From: Collinsella sp. | GTDB lineage: Bacteria > Actinomycetota > Coriobacteriia > Coriobacteriales > Coriobacteriaceae | Direction: 5' to 3' | Length of the DNA: 8,358 nt | Assembly: GCA_019414465.1 (NCBI GenBank) | Contig: DXLY01000059.1 | Location: forward strand, 2,517 to 10,874 | Part shown: positions 1 through 6,363 of the stretch, piece after piece | Layout: every line of letters starts with the position of its first letter | Position numbering within the stretch: position 1 is the first letter of the stretch | Notes under the pieces: generated by a model | Databases searched by the model: none | What the model was told of the DNA's origin: nothing | The model's input: only the letters and a program-made list of their open reading frames with translations | Translations under genes and position numbers: made by a program

Positions 1-1043
1 CCGCCGCTCGCGGGTTGAGTCGCGATCCCCGCGCCGGTTACGGCGACGGAGGCTACTCCGGTCGTGGTTATCGCGGAGTTTCTGCCGGGCGTTCCCGCGG
101 TGGTTACGTCGACGCCGATACCACGCAGGTGACGCCGCGCCTTCGTTCGCAATCGCAGCCTTACGGTCAGCGCTCTTCGGCGCCTCGCTCTGACCAGCGT
201 GGCTATCAGAACCGTGGCGAGCTTGCGCCGCGTTCGGGCCAGCGTGGCTCGCAGCGCCAGGGCGCCTATCGTGGTCGTCCCGATAGCGGTCGCGGCCGTA
301 TGCCGCAGGGGAATGGCCGTGGCGGCTCCAATCGCGGACGCGGCGGTGGACGTGCTCCTCAGAACAATGGACTCGATCCGCGCATCATCTACGCCGGCAT
401 CGGTGCCGTGGCGCTTTTGTTGATTCTGCTCATCGTGGTCCTCCTGCGTGGCTGTGGCTCTTCTGCACCCGAGTCGACGCCCGAGACGCCCGCGGCCACC
501 AAGACGACGACCAAGAAGTCTTCCAAGAAGACCGAATCTGTTGACGAGGATGAAGGCACCGACGAGGCGACGGATTCTGCCGATTCCGATGCCGCCAAGG
601 CGAACGCGAAAAAGAAAGAGGACGAGGTCATCAAGGTCAAGGTCTCCGTTGCCAAGGGCAAGACCGCCTGGATCGAGGTCAAGGTCGACGGTAAATCGGT
701 CTTCGGCGCCCAGGCAACCGGTCCCTTTGAGCAGGAGTACACGCCCGAGTCCTCGATCGAGATCACCACGTCCAAGCCCTCCGATGTTACGGTTACCAAG
801 AACGGTGAAAAGGTTCGCTACGACACCAAGACATCGGGTGTGGCGCGCGTGACCATTACCGTTCCCAAGAAGGAGACCGAAGAGTCCGAGGATGGCGAGA
901 GTACCGACGGCAATGATGCTGCCGACGGCACCGACGCCCAGTCTACCGACGGCACCGACCCTCAGTCTACCGACGGTACCGACACGGCATCCGACGGCCA
1001 GACTGCAAACGATTCAGACGACTATTCGTACGACAGCTACTAA
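1..1043 (+). CDS. RodZ-like membrane protein, C-terminal DUF4115-type domain (5' partial)
   Basis: The reading frame is open to the left edge (first full codon at base 3), so the true start is probably outside the window; the TTG at 15 has no ribosome binding site. Numbering from that TTG: residues 1-120 are disordered and Arg/Gly/Gln-rich with many RG and RGG steps. Residues about 124-145 form one strong membrane helix (IIYAGIGAVALLLILLIVVLL). A Thr/Lys/Glu/Asp linker follows. Residues about 206-285 look like the beta-rich DUF4115 domain of RodZ-type proteins (KTAWIEVKVDGKSVFGAQ, then an 'ITTSKPSDVTVTKNGEKV' stretch). The tail is acidic with 8-residue repeats. RodZ proteins carry an N-terminal helix-turn-helix that binds MreB; if present it lies upstream of this window. 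A RodZ homologue (ymfM) precedes pgsA in Bacillus, which supports the call by position. Predicted topology: RG-rich part in the cytoplasm, DUF4115 part and tail outside. A shape or division role is inferred from the family only. Confidence 0.72.
   Translation, partial: AARGLSRDPRAGYGDGGYSGRGYRGVSAGRSRGGYVDADTTQVTPRLRSQSQPYGQRSSAPRSDQRGYQNRGELAPRSGQRGSQRQGAYRGRPDSGRGRMPQGNGRGGSNRGRGGGRAPQNNGLDPRIIYAGIGAVALLLILLIVVLLRGCGSSAPESTPETPAATKTTTKKSSKKTESVDEDEGTDEATDSADSDAAKANAKKKEDEVIKVKVSVAKGKTAWIEVKVDGKSVFGAQATGPFEQEYTPESSIEITTSKPSDVTVTKNGEKVRYDTKTSGVARVTITVPKKETEESEDGESTDGNDAADGTDAQSTDGTDPQSTDGTDTASDGQTANDSDDYSYDSY
921..986 (+). repeat. In-frame 24-bp repeats encoding acidic TDGTD octapeptides
   Basis: Two near-identical 24-base units lie end to end at 939-962 and 963-986 (each beginning CAGTCTACCGACGG), preceded by a partial unit at 921-938 and a more diverged one from 903. 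They encode Q-S-T-D-G-T-D-x repeats in the extracytoplasmic tail of the RodZ-like protein. The pattern fits slippage-driven expansion of a disordered acidic tail. Confidence 0.8.
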
Positions 1044-1069
1044 GGCTCCCCGTACCGAAAGGAAGAACC

Positions 1070-1567
1070 ATGGCTAAAGATTCCAGCTTCGACGTTGTGT
1101 CCGAGGTCAATATGCAGGAGGTCGATAACGCCTTCCAGCAGACCACCCGCGAGATCTCTCAGCGCTATGACCTCAAGGACTCCGGCGCCACCATCGAGCT
1201 TTTGAAGGGCGACAAGCTCTTTACGATCAATGCCCCGGCCGATTTTGTCTCCAAGCAGATTATTGACGTGCTGAGCTCTAAGCTCATCAAGCGCGGCATC
1301 GACCTTAAGGCTGTCTCTTGGGACGCGCCGCAGGCGGCTTCGGGCGGTACCGTGCGCGTGCTCGGCCATATCGTCGAGGGCATCGACCAGGCGACCGCCA
1401 AGAAGATCAATAAGGACATCAAGGATCAAAAGCTCAAGGTCAAGGTGACCATCGAGGCCGATAAGCTGCGCGTTACCTCGGCCTCCAAGGACGCGCTTCA
1501 GACGGTGATCCAGTTCCTGCGCGACCAAGACTACGGCCAGCCGCTGCAGTTTACCAACTACCGCTAA
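1070..1567 (+). CDS. yajQ: YajQ family nucleotide/cyclic-di-GMP-binding protein
   Basis: The 165-residue product matches the YajQ family (UPF0234), usually about 160-165 residues, over its full length. It starts with the hallmark SFDVVSEVNMQEVDNAFQQ, then R-E-I-S-Q-R-Y-D-L-K, the central 'GTVRVLGHIVEGIDQATAKK' region, and ends with the typical QFLRDQDYGQPLQFTNYR. Family structures show two ferredoxin-like folds; members bind nucleotides or tRNA, and a Xanthomonas member binds c-di-GMP and acts with a transcription factor. It is a soluble cytoplasmic protein with no signal peptide. The ATG at 1070 has a good Shine-Dalgarno (AAAGGA at 1058-1063, 6-base spacing). It lies 26 bases after the RodZ-like gene and 26 before rimO, so co-transcription is likely. 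The family call is firm; the ligand in this organism is unknown, and no c-di-GMP enzyme is visible in the window. Confidence 0.93.
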   Translation: MAKDSSFDVVSEVNMQEVDNAFQQTTREISQRYDLKDSGATIELLKGDKLFTINAPADFVSKQIIDVLSSKLIKRGIDLKAVSWDAPQAASGGTVRVLGHIVEGIDQATAKKINKDIKDQKLKVKVTIEADKLRVTSASKDALQTVIQFLRDQDYGQPLQFTNYR

Positions 1568-1593
1568 TTTACTCGAAAGGACCGTTCTCCAAC

Positions 1594-2943
1594 ATGGATA
1601 CTCCGTTGGGTTCCGTACTCTACATCACGCTTGGCTGCGCTAAGAACGAGGTCGATACCGACCGCATGCGTTCGCTGCTGACCGCTGCGGGCTACGAGGA
1701 GGCATTCGATCCGCAGGATGCCGATATCGCTATCGTCAACACGTGCTCGTTCCTCGCCTCCGCAACGTCCGAGAGCATCGAGACCACGCTCGAGCTCGCT
1801 AACGAGGTGCAGGACGGCGTTCGCGCCTGCCCCATCGTCATGTGCGGTTGCGTGCCGTCTCGTTACGGCGATGACCTGCCCGACGAGCTTCCCGAGGTCG
1901 CTGCCTTTGTGAAGGCCGATGAGGAAGACGGTATCGTATCTGTCATCGACAACGTTCTTGGCGTGGAGCGTGAGATCGCAGCCTATATTCCGCATGTCAA
2001 GCGTACTGTCGAGGGCGCCGTTGCCTACGTCAAGATCTCCGATGGCTGCAATCGTTTTTGCAGCTTCTGCATGATCCCCTACATTCGCGGTCGCTATCAT
2101 TCGCGCAATGCCGAGAGCATTATCTCCGAGGTTCGCGACCTGGTTGACGGCGGTGTGCGCGAGATCGTTCTGATCGGCCAGGACACGGGCATTTGGGGCA
2201 CCGACTTTGCCGATGATGACGTTGCCGAGGGCTCGCCGCACAATCTGGCGCAGCTGCTGCGCGCCGTCGCCGAGGCCGTGCGCCCGCACAATGTTTGGGT
2301 CCGCGTACTCTATCTGCAGCCCGAGGGTATGACCGACGAGCTTATCGAGACGATTCGCGATACGCCTGAGGTGCTGCCCTATATCGATATCCCCGTGCAG
2401 CACTGCGACGCCCGCATCCTTAAGGCCATGCGTCGCTCCGGTTCGCGCCAGGAGCTCGAGGATTTGTTCCGCGACCTTCGCGAGCGCATCCCCGGCATCG
2501 TGATTCGCTCTACGGCCATGGTCGGCTTCCCGACCGAGACCGACGACGAGTTCCGCGACCTTATCGACTTTATGGACACCGTCGGCTTTGACTACACGAG
2601 CGTCTTTGCCTACTCGCGTGAGGAGGGCAGCCTGGCCGCCAAGATGGAGGGCCAGGTCGATGAGGAGGTCAAGCTCGAGCGCGCCCAGGAGGCCATGGAT
2701 CTGGCCGAGTCGCTCGGTTTTGCCGCCACGGCAGCCCATGTGGGTGAGCGCGCCCAGGTGATCGTCGATGGCATCGAGGAGACCGAGGACGGCGCCGAGC
2801 TGATCGGTCACGCCTGGTTCCAGGCGCCCGATTCCGATGGCGCGGTGCATCTGGACGCCAGCGAGGCGTCCGTGGGCGATATTCTGACCGTCGAGTTTAC
2901 CGATAGCTTCTGCTATGAGCTTATCGGTCATGTTGTGGAGTAG
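1594..2943 (+). CDS. rimO: Ribosomal protein S12 methylthiotransferase RimO
   Basis: This 449-residue radical-SAM enzyme adds a methylthio group to the conserved aspartate of ribosomal protein S12 in the cytoplasm. Domain order: N-terminal UPF0004/MTTase domain (about 7-125) with the cluster cysteines C15 (LGCAKNEVD), C51 (NTCSF) and C86 (CGCVPSR); radical-SAM core with CxxxCxxC at C152, C156 and C159 in SDGCNRFCSFCMIP; and a C-terminal TRAM domain from about residue 382. The 'GCAKNEVD' start, the LIGQDT stretch and the VLYLQPEG / YIDIPVQHCD stretches favour RimO over its paralogue MiaB, which has a GCQMN-type start. All six cluster cysteines are present, so it should be active. The ATG at 1594 follows AAAGGA at 1576-1581 with a rather long 12-base spacing. 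The stop overlaps the Shine-Dalgarno of pgsA, so the two are probably translationally coupled. Confidence 0.95.
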   Translation: MDTPLGSVLYITLGCAKNEVDTDRMRSLLTAAGYEEAFDPQDADIAIVNTCSFLASATSESIETTLELANEVQDGVRACPIVMCGCVPSRYGDDLPDELPEVAAFVKADEEDGIVSVIDNVLGVEREIAAYIPHVKRTVEGAVAYVKISDGCNRFCSFCMIPYIRGRYHSRNAESIISEVRDLVDGGVREIVLIGQDTGIWGTDFADDDVAEGSPHNLAQLLRAVAEAVRPHNVWVRVLYLQPEGMTDELIETIRDTPEVLPYIDIPVQHCDARILKAMRRSGSRQELEDLFRDLRERIPGIVIRSTAMVGFPTETDDEFRDLIDFMDTVGFDYTSVFAYSREEGSLAAKMEGQVDEEVKLERAQEAMDLAESLGFAATAAHVGERAQVIVDGIEETEDGAELIGHAWFQAPDSDGAVHLDASEASVGDILTVEFTDSFCYELIGHVVE

Positions 2944-2952
2944 GAGAGCGTC

Positions 2953-3591
2953 GTGGCAAACGAGAGCAATAAGGAACTGACGAGTGTTTGGACGCCCGCC
3001 AACATCGTGACGTGCGTTCGCATCGTCTTTATCCCGGTGTTCATGATCGTTTCGGCCCTGTCTCACGCGAGCGTTGCCGGTACGGACTGGAGCACCTTCG
3101 ACGGCCCGCTCGCCGCCGCTGCCTTCATTCTGTATGTGATCCTGTCGTGCACCGATAAGGTCGACGGCTATCTGGCGCGCTCGCGCAACGAGATCACCGA
3201 TTTTGGCAAGTTCTTGGACCCCATCGCCGATAAGCTGCTCGTGTTCTCGGCCCTGCTGCTGTTCCTCGATTTTGGCGCGGTGACCGTGTGGTCCGTGTTC
3301 ATCATCCTGTTCCGTGAGCTGCTGGTGAGCGCCCTTCGCATGGTCGCGAGTGCTGCCGGTGTAGTCGTTGCCGCCGATAAGCTCGGCAAGTACAAGACGG
3401 CGACCACGATGGTCTCCATCTGCGGCTATCTGTGCGTCTTTGCGATGGCCGGCCTTCAGCTGGGGCCGGTGTCGCTGCTGCTCGGTGTCTATTCGGTGTC
3501 GCGCTTCCTGTACGTCATCGCCGTGATTTTGACCATTGTCTCGGGCGCCCAGTACTTCTGGAACTGTCGCAAGATCGTCTTTTCGGTCTAG
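2953..3591 (+). CDS. pgsA: CDP-diacylglycerol-glycerol-3-phosphate 3-phosphatidyltransferase
   Basis: This integral membrane enzyme transfers the phosphatidyl group from CDP-diacylglycerol to glycerol-3-phosphate, the committed step to phosphatidylglycerol and cardiolipin. The 212-residue product carries the complete CDP-alcohol phosphotransferase signature: D68, D71-G72, A75-R76, G85, D89 and D93, with the exact D-x2-DG-x2-AR-x8-G-x3-D-x3-D spacing. The N-terminal TPANIVTCVRI motif (14-24) is typical of PgsA. Hydrophobic segments at about 18-36, 52-66, 94-120, 148-175 and 180-200 fit the six-helix fold. Length is slightly above the usual 180-200 residues because of the loop at about 37-50. 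The start is GTG at 2953 with AGGAGAG (2942-2948) overlapping the rimO stop. Only 6 bases separate it from the next gene. pgsA next to cinA and recA is a common Gram-positive arrangement, which supports the assignment over other CDP-alcohol transferases. Confidence 0.94.
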   Translation: MANESNKELTSVWTPANIVTCVRIVFIPVFMIVSALSHASVAGTDWSTFDGPLAAAAFILYVILSCTDKVDGYLARSRNEITDFGKFLDPIADKLLVFSALLLFLDFGAVTVWSVFIILFRELLVSALRMVASAAGVVVAADKLGKYKTATTMVSICGYLCVFAMAGLQLGPVSLLLGVYSVSRFLYVIAVILTIVSGAQYFWNCRKIVFSV

Positions 3592-3597
3592 GTCCTG

Positions 3598-4134
3598 GTG
3601 GGTATGACGGAGTCTTATTTGCAGATCGTCGCAAACAACGAGGAGCTGGCGCGCTATATTGTCGAGCGCGCGAGTGCCCGTGGTGTGACGGTGTCGACGG
3701 CGGAGTCGCTGACGGCGGGCATGATCGCCTCGACGATTGCCGATATCCCGGGTGCCTCTGCGGTGCTTCGTGGCGGTGCGGTGACCTACTGCGATGAGAT
3801 CAAACATCGCGTGCTCGGCGTCGAGCAGGAAACGCTCGATCGGTTTAGCGCCGTGTCGCACCAGACGGCGCGCGAGATGGCCGTGGGCTCGCTGGACCTC
3901 TATCAGAGCGATGTGGCCGTGAGCGCAACGGGCTACGCTGGGCCCGGTGGTGGCACTGAGCAAGCCCCCGCCGGTACGTTCTATATTGGCTGGGCGTATC
4001 GCGCGACCGATGGGGGAGCGCCGGTTGTCGAGTCTGCGCGCTGTCATTATGAGGGCGATCGGTCGTGCGTTCGGGCCTATGCGGTCGCGGAGGCTTTGGA
4101 GCGCATTGTCCGCGTGCTCAATTCTATGGATTAG
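3598..4134 (+). CDS. pncC: CinA C-terminal domain protein, nicotinamide-nucleotide amidohydrolase (PncC type)
   Basis: The 178-residue protein consists only of the CinA C-terminal domain (PF02464). In characterised members this domain deamidates nicotinamide mononucleotide to nicotinate mononucleotide in the pyridine nucleotide cycle. Visible signatures: TAESLTAG at 34-41 with the family's conserved serine S37, GGAVTYCDEIKHRVLGV at 59-75 with conserved Y64 and K69, VSHQTAREMA, and the glycine-rich SATGYAGPGGGTEQAPAGT loop. AESLTAG departs from the common AESCTGG, but the serine is kept. The N-terminal MoCF-like domain of full-length CinA is absent, as in many stand-alone PncC proteins. The start is uncertain between GTG 3598 and ATG 3604; neither has a strong ribosome binding site, and coupling to pgsA 6 bases upstream is likely. 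The gene sits just before recA, as cinA does in many Gram-positives, but is separated from it by a terminator-like hairpin. Confidence 0.9.
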   Translation: MGMTESYLQIVANNEELARYIVERASARGVTVSTAESLTAGMIASTIADIPGASAVLRGGAVTYCDEIKHRVLGVEQETLDRFSAVSHQTAREMAVGSLDLYQSDVAVSATGYAGPGGGTEQAPAGTFYIGWAYRATDGGAPVVESARCHYEGDRSCVRAYAVAEALERIVRVLNSMD

Positions 4135-4141
4135 ACGTGGT

Positions 4142-4165
4142 TTAAGGGGCCTTAGGGCCCCTTAA
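4142..4165 (+). terminator. Hairpin terminator after pncC
   Basis: A perfect 10-bp inverted repeat (TTAAGGGGCC / GGCCCCTTAA) with a four-base TTAG loop starts 7 bases after the pncC stop. The stem has a GC-rich core followed by the short run TTAATT, so the U-tract is weak for a textbook intrinsic terminator, though the stem itself is strong. Position and stability make it the probable end of the RodZ-like to pncC unit, insulating recA. Confidence 0.75.
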
Positions 4166-4250
4166 TTGTGGAGATAGGGACCTTTGATGATATTGCCGTT
4201 TGGGCTGGTACAAGGCTTAAATTTGTTCGAACACCCGTATTTGTGATTGG

Positions 4251-4341
4251 CGTGGTCAAGCGTTTGGTCGGTGATTGGTCGGCGTTTGGTCGGGTTTTGG
4301 AATGGTCGGGTGCATATGATGAATCTGAACGGTTGACCACG
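4251..4341. repeat. 9-bp inverted repeat bracketing the recA upstream region
   Basis: CGTGGTCAA at 4251-4259 is the exact reverse complement of TTGACCACG at 4333-4341. The right copy includes the recA -35 box (TTGACC) and touches the LexA box. The arms are 73 bases apart, so a simple hairpin is unlikely; a shared protein-binding sequence or chance are both possible. Confidence 0.4.
4264..4293 (+). repeat. Three 11-bp-phased TTGGTCGG octamers upstream of recA
   Basis: TTGGTCGG occurs at 4264-4271, 4275-4282 and 4286-4293, each exactly 11 bases from the last, or about one helical turn. A truncated TTGG follows in phase at 4297, and a variant ATGGTCGG lies out of phase at 4302-4309. The array lies about 40-70 bases upstream of the recA -35 box, where an activator or bent DNA could act. 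Function is unknown. Confidence 0.6.
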
Positions 4342-4361
4342 AACAGCCGTTCGTTTATTAT
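4333..4361 (+). promoter_or_regulatory. recA promoter (sigma70-type)
   Basis: The -35 box TTGACC (4333-4338) and the -10 box TATTAT (4356-4361) are separated by the optimal 17 bases. Predicted transcription start is near 4368, leaving a short leader of about 24 nt before recA. The spacer contains the LexA box, so repressor and RNA polymerase binding should exclude each other. Confidence 0.8.
4340..4353. promoter_or_regulatory. LexA binding site (SOS box) of recA
   Basis: CGAACAGCCGTTCG has perfectly palindromic arms, CGAAC and GTTCG, around a 4-base centre. This matches the CGAAC-N4-GTTCG SOS box known from Gram-positive and actinobacterial LexA regulons. It lies entirely within the 17-base spacer of the recA promoter, 38 bases before the recA start codon. 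Repression by LexA and induction by DNA damage are inferred from the site; no lexA gene lies in the window. Confidence 0.85.
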
Positions 4362-4378
4362 CGTTTCAGGTTGTTAAG

Positions 4379-4384
4379 AGGAGG
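4379..4384 (+). promoter_or_regulatory. recA ribosome binding site
   Basis: AGGAGG is a perfect Shine-Dalgarno sequence 7 bases before the ATG at 4392. It fixes the recA start there and rules out the upstream in-frame TTG at 4371, which lies before this site. Confidence 0.9.
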
Positions 4385-4391
4385 GCTATTC

Positions 4392-5540
4392 ATGGCCAAG
4401 AATTCAGGTCCCGTACGTACCGTTCATGCACGCACGACGGGTAAAGAGCGCGATGAGATGATCGCCACCACCAAGGCCGAGATCGAGAAGAAGTTCGGCC
4501 AGGGCTCTATCATGAGGTATGGCGACGGCGGTCCGGAGCTCGAGGTCGAGGCTATTCCGACGGGCTCTCTGGCGCTCGATGCCGCCTTGGGTATCGGCGG
4601 CGTGCCGCGCGGCCGTATCGTCGAGATTTATGGTCCCGAGTCCTCCGGTAAGACGACGCTTTCGCTCGAGATTCTTGCAGAAGCACAGGCCATGGGCGGC
4701 GTCGTTGCATTTATCGATGCCGAGCACGCGCTTGATCCCACCTATGCCGCGCGCATCGGTGTTGATATCGATGAGGTCCTCATTTCCCAGCCCGATACGG
4801 GCGAGCAGGCGCTCGAGATCGTCGATATGCTTGTGCGCTCAGGTGCCATCGACGCCATCGTCGTCGACTCTGTTGCCGCCTTGACTCCACGTGCCGAGAT
4901 CGAGGGCGAGATCGGTGACACGACGGTGGGTCTGCAGGCTCGCTTGATGAGCCAGGCACTCCGCAAGCTCGCCGGCTCGCTTGCCAAGTCCAACACGACC
5001 TGCATCTTCATTAACCAGCTGCGCGAGAAGATCGGCGTCATGTTCGGCAACCCCGAGACCACCACGGGCGGCCGCGCGCTCAAGTTCTTCTCTTCCGTGC
5101 GAATCGATATTCGCAAAATCGATACCATCAAGCTCAAGGACGAGGTTATCGGCAATCGCGTTCGTGCCAAGGTCGTTAAGAACAAGGTGGCGGCTCCGTT
5201 CCGTTCGGCCGAGTTTGACATCATGTACGGCACCGGCATCTCCAAAGAGGGCTCGATTCTGGATATGGCCGTCGAGTGCGGCATCTGCAAAAAGATGGGG
5301 TCCTGGTTTGCCTATGGCGAGGACAAGCTCGGCAATGGTCGCGAGGCCGCCAAGACGTTCCTGCGCGAGCACCCCGATTGCGCCGACGAGATCGAGCACA
5401 AGGTTCGCCTTGCCTGCGGTCTTGAGTATGACGACGATGCCCCCTCTGAGGTTGAGTTGACCGATCAGCCCGCCCCCGAGGAGTTTGATGAGCTGTACGC
5501 CATCGATGGCTCCGCAATGCTCGACGATGACGACGAGTAG
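4392..5540 (+). CDS. recA: Recombinase RecA
   Basis: RecA forms an ATP-dependent filament on single-stranded DNA, drives homologous pairing and strand exchange, and stimulates LexA self-cleavage. The 382-residue protein shows every core element: the FGQGSIM motif (35-41), Walker A GPESSGKT (81-88), the DAEHALDP stretch (109-116) with E111 as the likely catalytic glutamate, Walker B VVDSVAAL (157-164), loop L1 region EIEGEIGDTTVGLQARLMS (169-187), loop L2 region with GVMFGNPETTTGG, the C-terminal domain, and an acidic tail ending LDDDDE. Length is a little above the usual 345-355 residues: the N-terminus is about 15 residues longer and basic (TVHARTTGKER), and the acidic tail is extended. No intein is seen. 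The start at 4392 is set by a perfect AGGAGG. It is transcribed from its own LexA-box promoter and is followed 11 bases later by recX. Confidence 0.98.
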   Translation: MAKNSGPVRTVHARTTGKERDEMIATTKAEIEKKFGQGSIMRYGDGGPELEVEAIPTGSLALDAALGIGGVPRGRIVEIYGPESSGKTTLSLEILAEAQAMGGVVAFIDAEHALDPTYAARIGVDIDEVLISQPDTGEQALEIVDMLVRSGAIDAIVVDSVAALTPRAEIEGEIGDTTVGLQARLMSQALRKLAGSLAKSNTTCIFINQLREKIGVMFGNPETTTGGRALKFFSSVRIDIRKIDTIKLKDEVIGNRVRAKVVKNKVAAPFRSAEFDIMYGTGISKEGSILDMAVECGICKKMGSWFAYGEDKLGNGREAAKTFLREHPDCADEIEHKVRLACGLEYDDDAPSEVELTDQPAPEEFDELYAIDGSAMLDDDDE

Positions 5541-5551
5541 CGGATGCCGAC

Positions 5552-6244
5552 ATGTCGTATACGGTGACCGAGGCTACGGTCGTCTTTCCCGATAAGAAGG
5601 CGGCCTCTTCGTTCTCGAGTGGTTATGCGTCTAAAAAGCCCTGCGCGCATATCGATTGCGATCTCGAGGGCGGTTTCGAACGTTCCATTTGGATTCCCGT
5701 GCGCGTGGCGCGCCTGTACGTTAAGAACCGCCCCGATCTTCCCTGTGATTGGGATGACTTTCGCGAGGCGGTGCAGCTTATCGAACGCAAATGTGCACTC
5801 ACCATGGTGACCGAGATGCTTTCGCGCCGCGATCATGCCACGGGCGAGGTGCGCGATAAGTTGGCGCGCTATGGCTTTCGACAGCCCGCGATCGATTTTG
5901 CGGTTGCTCGAGCGACCGAGTATCGGTTTTTGGACGAGAACCGTTTTTGCTCGTACTTTATCGAAGAGCGCAAACGTCGCGGCTGGGGACAGCGCAAGAT
6001 CGAGGTTGAGCTCAAGCGTCGTCATGTCGTGCTTGACGATATCCCCGGCTATCCCGAGGCGTATTTTACCGTGGATGACGACTTGACTCGTGCATCGGCC
6101 TTGCTCGCTAAACGTCGCATTCCCGAGGCGCGTGCATTCGAAAAGCTCGTCAGATTTTTGATGGGTAAAGGCTTCTCGTATCACATCGCCGCCGATGCCG
6201 TTAAGGCGCGCCTCGATGCCTTAAGCGAGGAATGCGCCGTATAA
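5552..6244 (+). CDS. recX: Regulatory protein RecX
   Basis: RecX binds RecA filaments and modulates, usually inhibits, RecA activity. The 230-residue product carries the RecX three-helix repeats: LSRRDHATGEVRDKLARYGF (about 90-109), then a repeat with YRFLDENRFCSYFIEERKRR-GWGQRKIEVELKRR, where the F-L-D-E-x-R-F and GWGQRKI signatures are diagnostic, and a third repeat near the end (RKIPEARAFEKL-like, with FLMGKGFSYHIAADAVK). The first 70-80 residues are a less conserved extension, making it longer than the 166-residue E. coli protein and closer to Gram-positive forms. It begins 11 bases after recA with no clear Shine-Dalgarno, so translation is probably coupled to recA and output lower than RecA. 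SOS induction with recA is inferred from the shared unit. No convincing terminator is visible after its stop. Confidence 0.93.
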   Translation: MSYTVTEATVVFPDKKAASSFSSGYASKKPCAHIDCDLEGGFERSIWIPVRVARLYVKNRPDLPCDWDDFREAVQLIERKCALTMVTEMLSRRDHATGEVRDKLARYGFRQPAIDFAVARATEYRFLDENRFCSYFIEERKRRGWGQRKIEVELKRRHVVLDDIPGYPEAYFTVDDDLTRASALLAKRRIPEARAFEKLVRFLMGKGFSYHIAADAVKARLDALSEECAV

Positions 6245-6306
6245 GCGTTCGCCCGTTACGCCCCTGCCGTTCTCCGCTCGATTGGCGCCGTGCCGGGTGC
6301 GTTTAT

Positions 6307-6335
6307 TTGACAGTTGTTGCGGTTCAACGTAGGAT
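6307..6335 (+). promoter_or_regulatory. rny promoter (sigma70-type)
   Basis: A consensus -35 box TTGACA (6307-6312) and a -10 box TAGGAT (6330-6335) are separated by exactly 17 bases. The expected start is near 6342, giving a leader of about 160 nt before rny. It lies in the non-coding gap after recX, so rny need not depend on recA transcription. Confidence 0.75.
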
Positions 6336-6363
6336 ATTTACTGTCATTTGCTCTGTGATATGT

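Noticed and set aside
448..852. Arg/Pro-rich plus-strand frame inside the RodZ-like gene
   Set aside because: It is an out-of-frame reading of the Lys/Thr/Glu/Asp-rich linker codons with no start signal or recognisable domain.
1564..4047. 827-codon open frame on the minus strand across rimO, pgsA and pncC
   Set aside because: It is antisense to three clearly recognised genes, crosses their boundaries, has no ribosome binding site and has Arg/His/Asp/Gly-rich low-complexity content. It is a shadow of GC-rich codon use.
4228..4241. Second LexA box CGAAC-ACCC-GTATT
   Set aside because: The right arm matches GTTCG at only two of five positions, so on its own it is not a credible SOS box.
4168..4377. 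69-codon plus-strand frame between pncC and recA
   Set aside because: It overlaps the phased repeats, the recA promoter and the LexA box, has no Shine-Dalgarno and an unremarkable composition. The region is better explained as control DNA.
4371..4391. TTG at 4371 as an upstream start for recA
   Set aside because: It lies before the perfect AGGAGG at 4379-4384 and only a few bases after the predicted transcription start, so ATG 4392 is the real start.
6245..6306. Terminator directly after recX
   Set aside because: Only short GC self-complementary bits such as GGCGCC are present, with no stable stem followed by a T-run.
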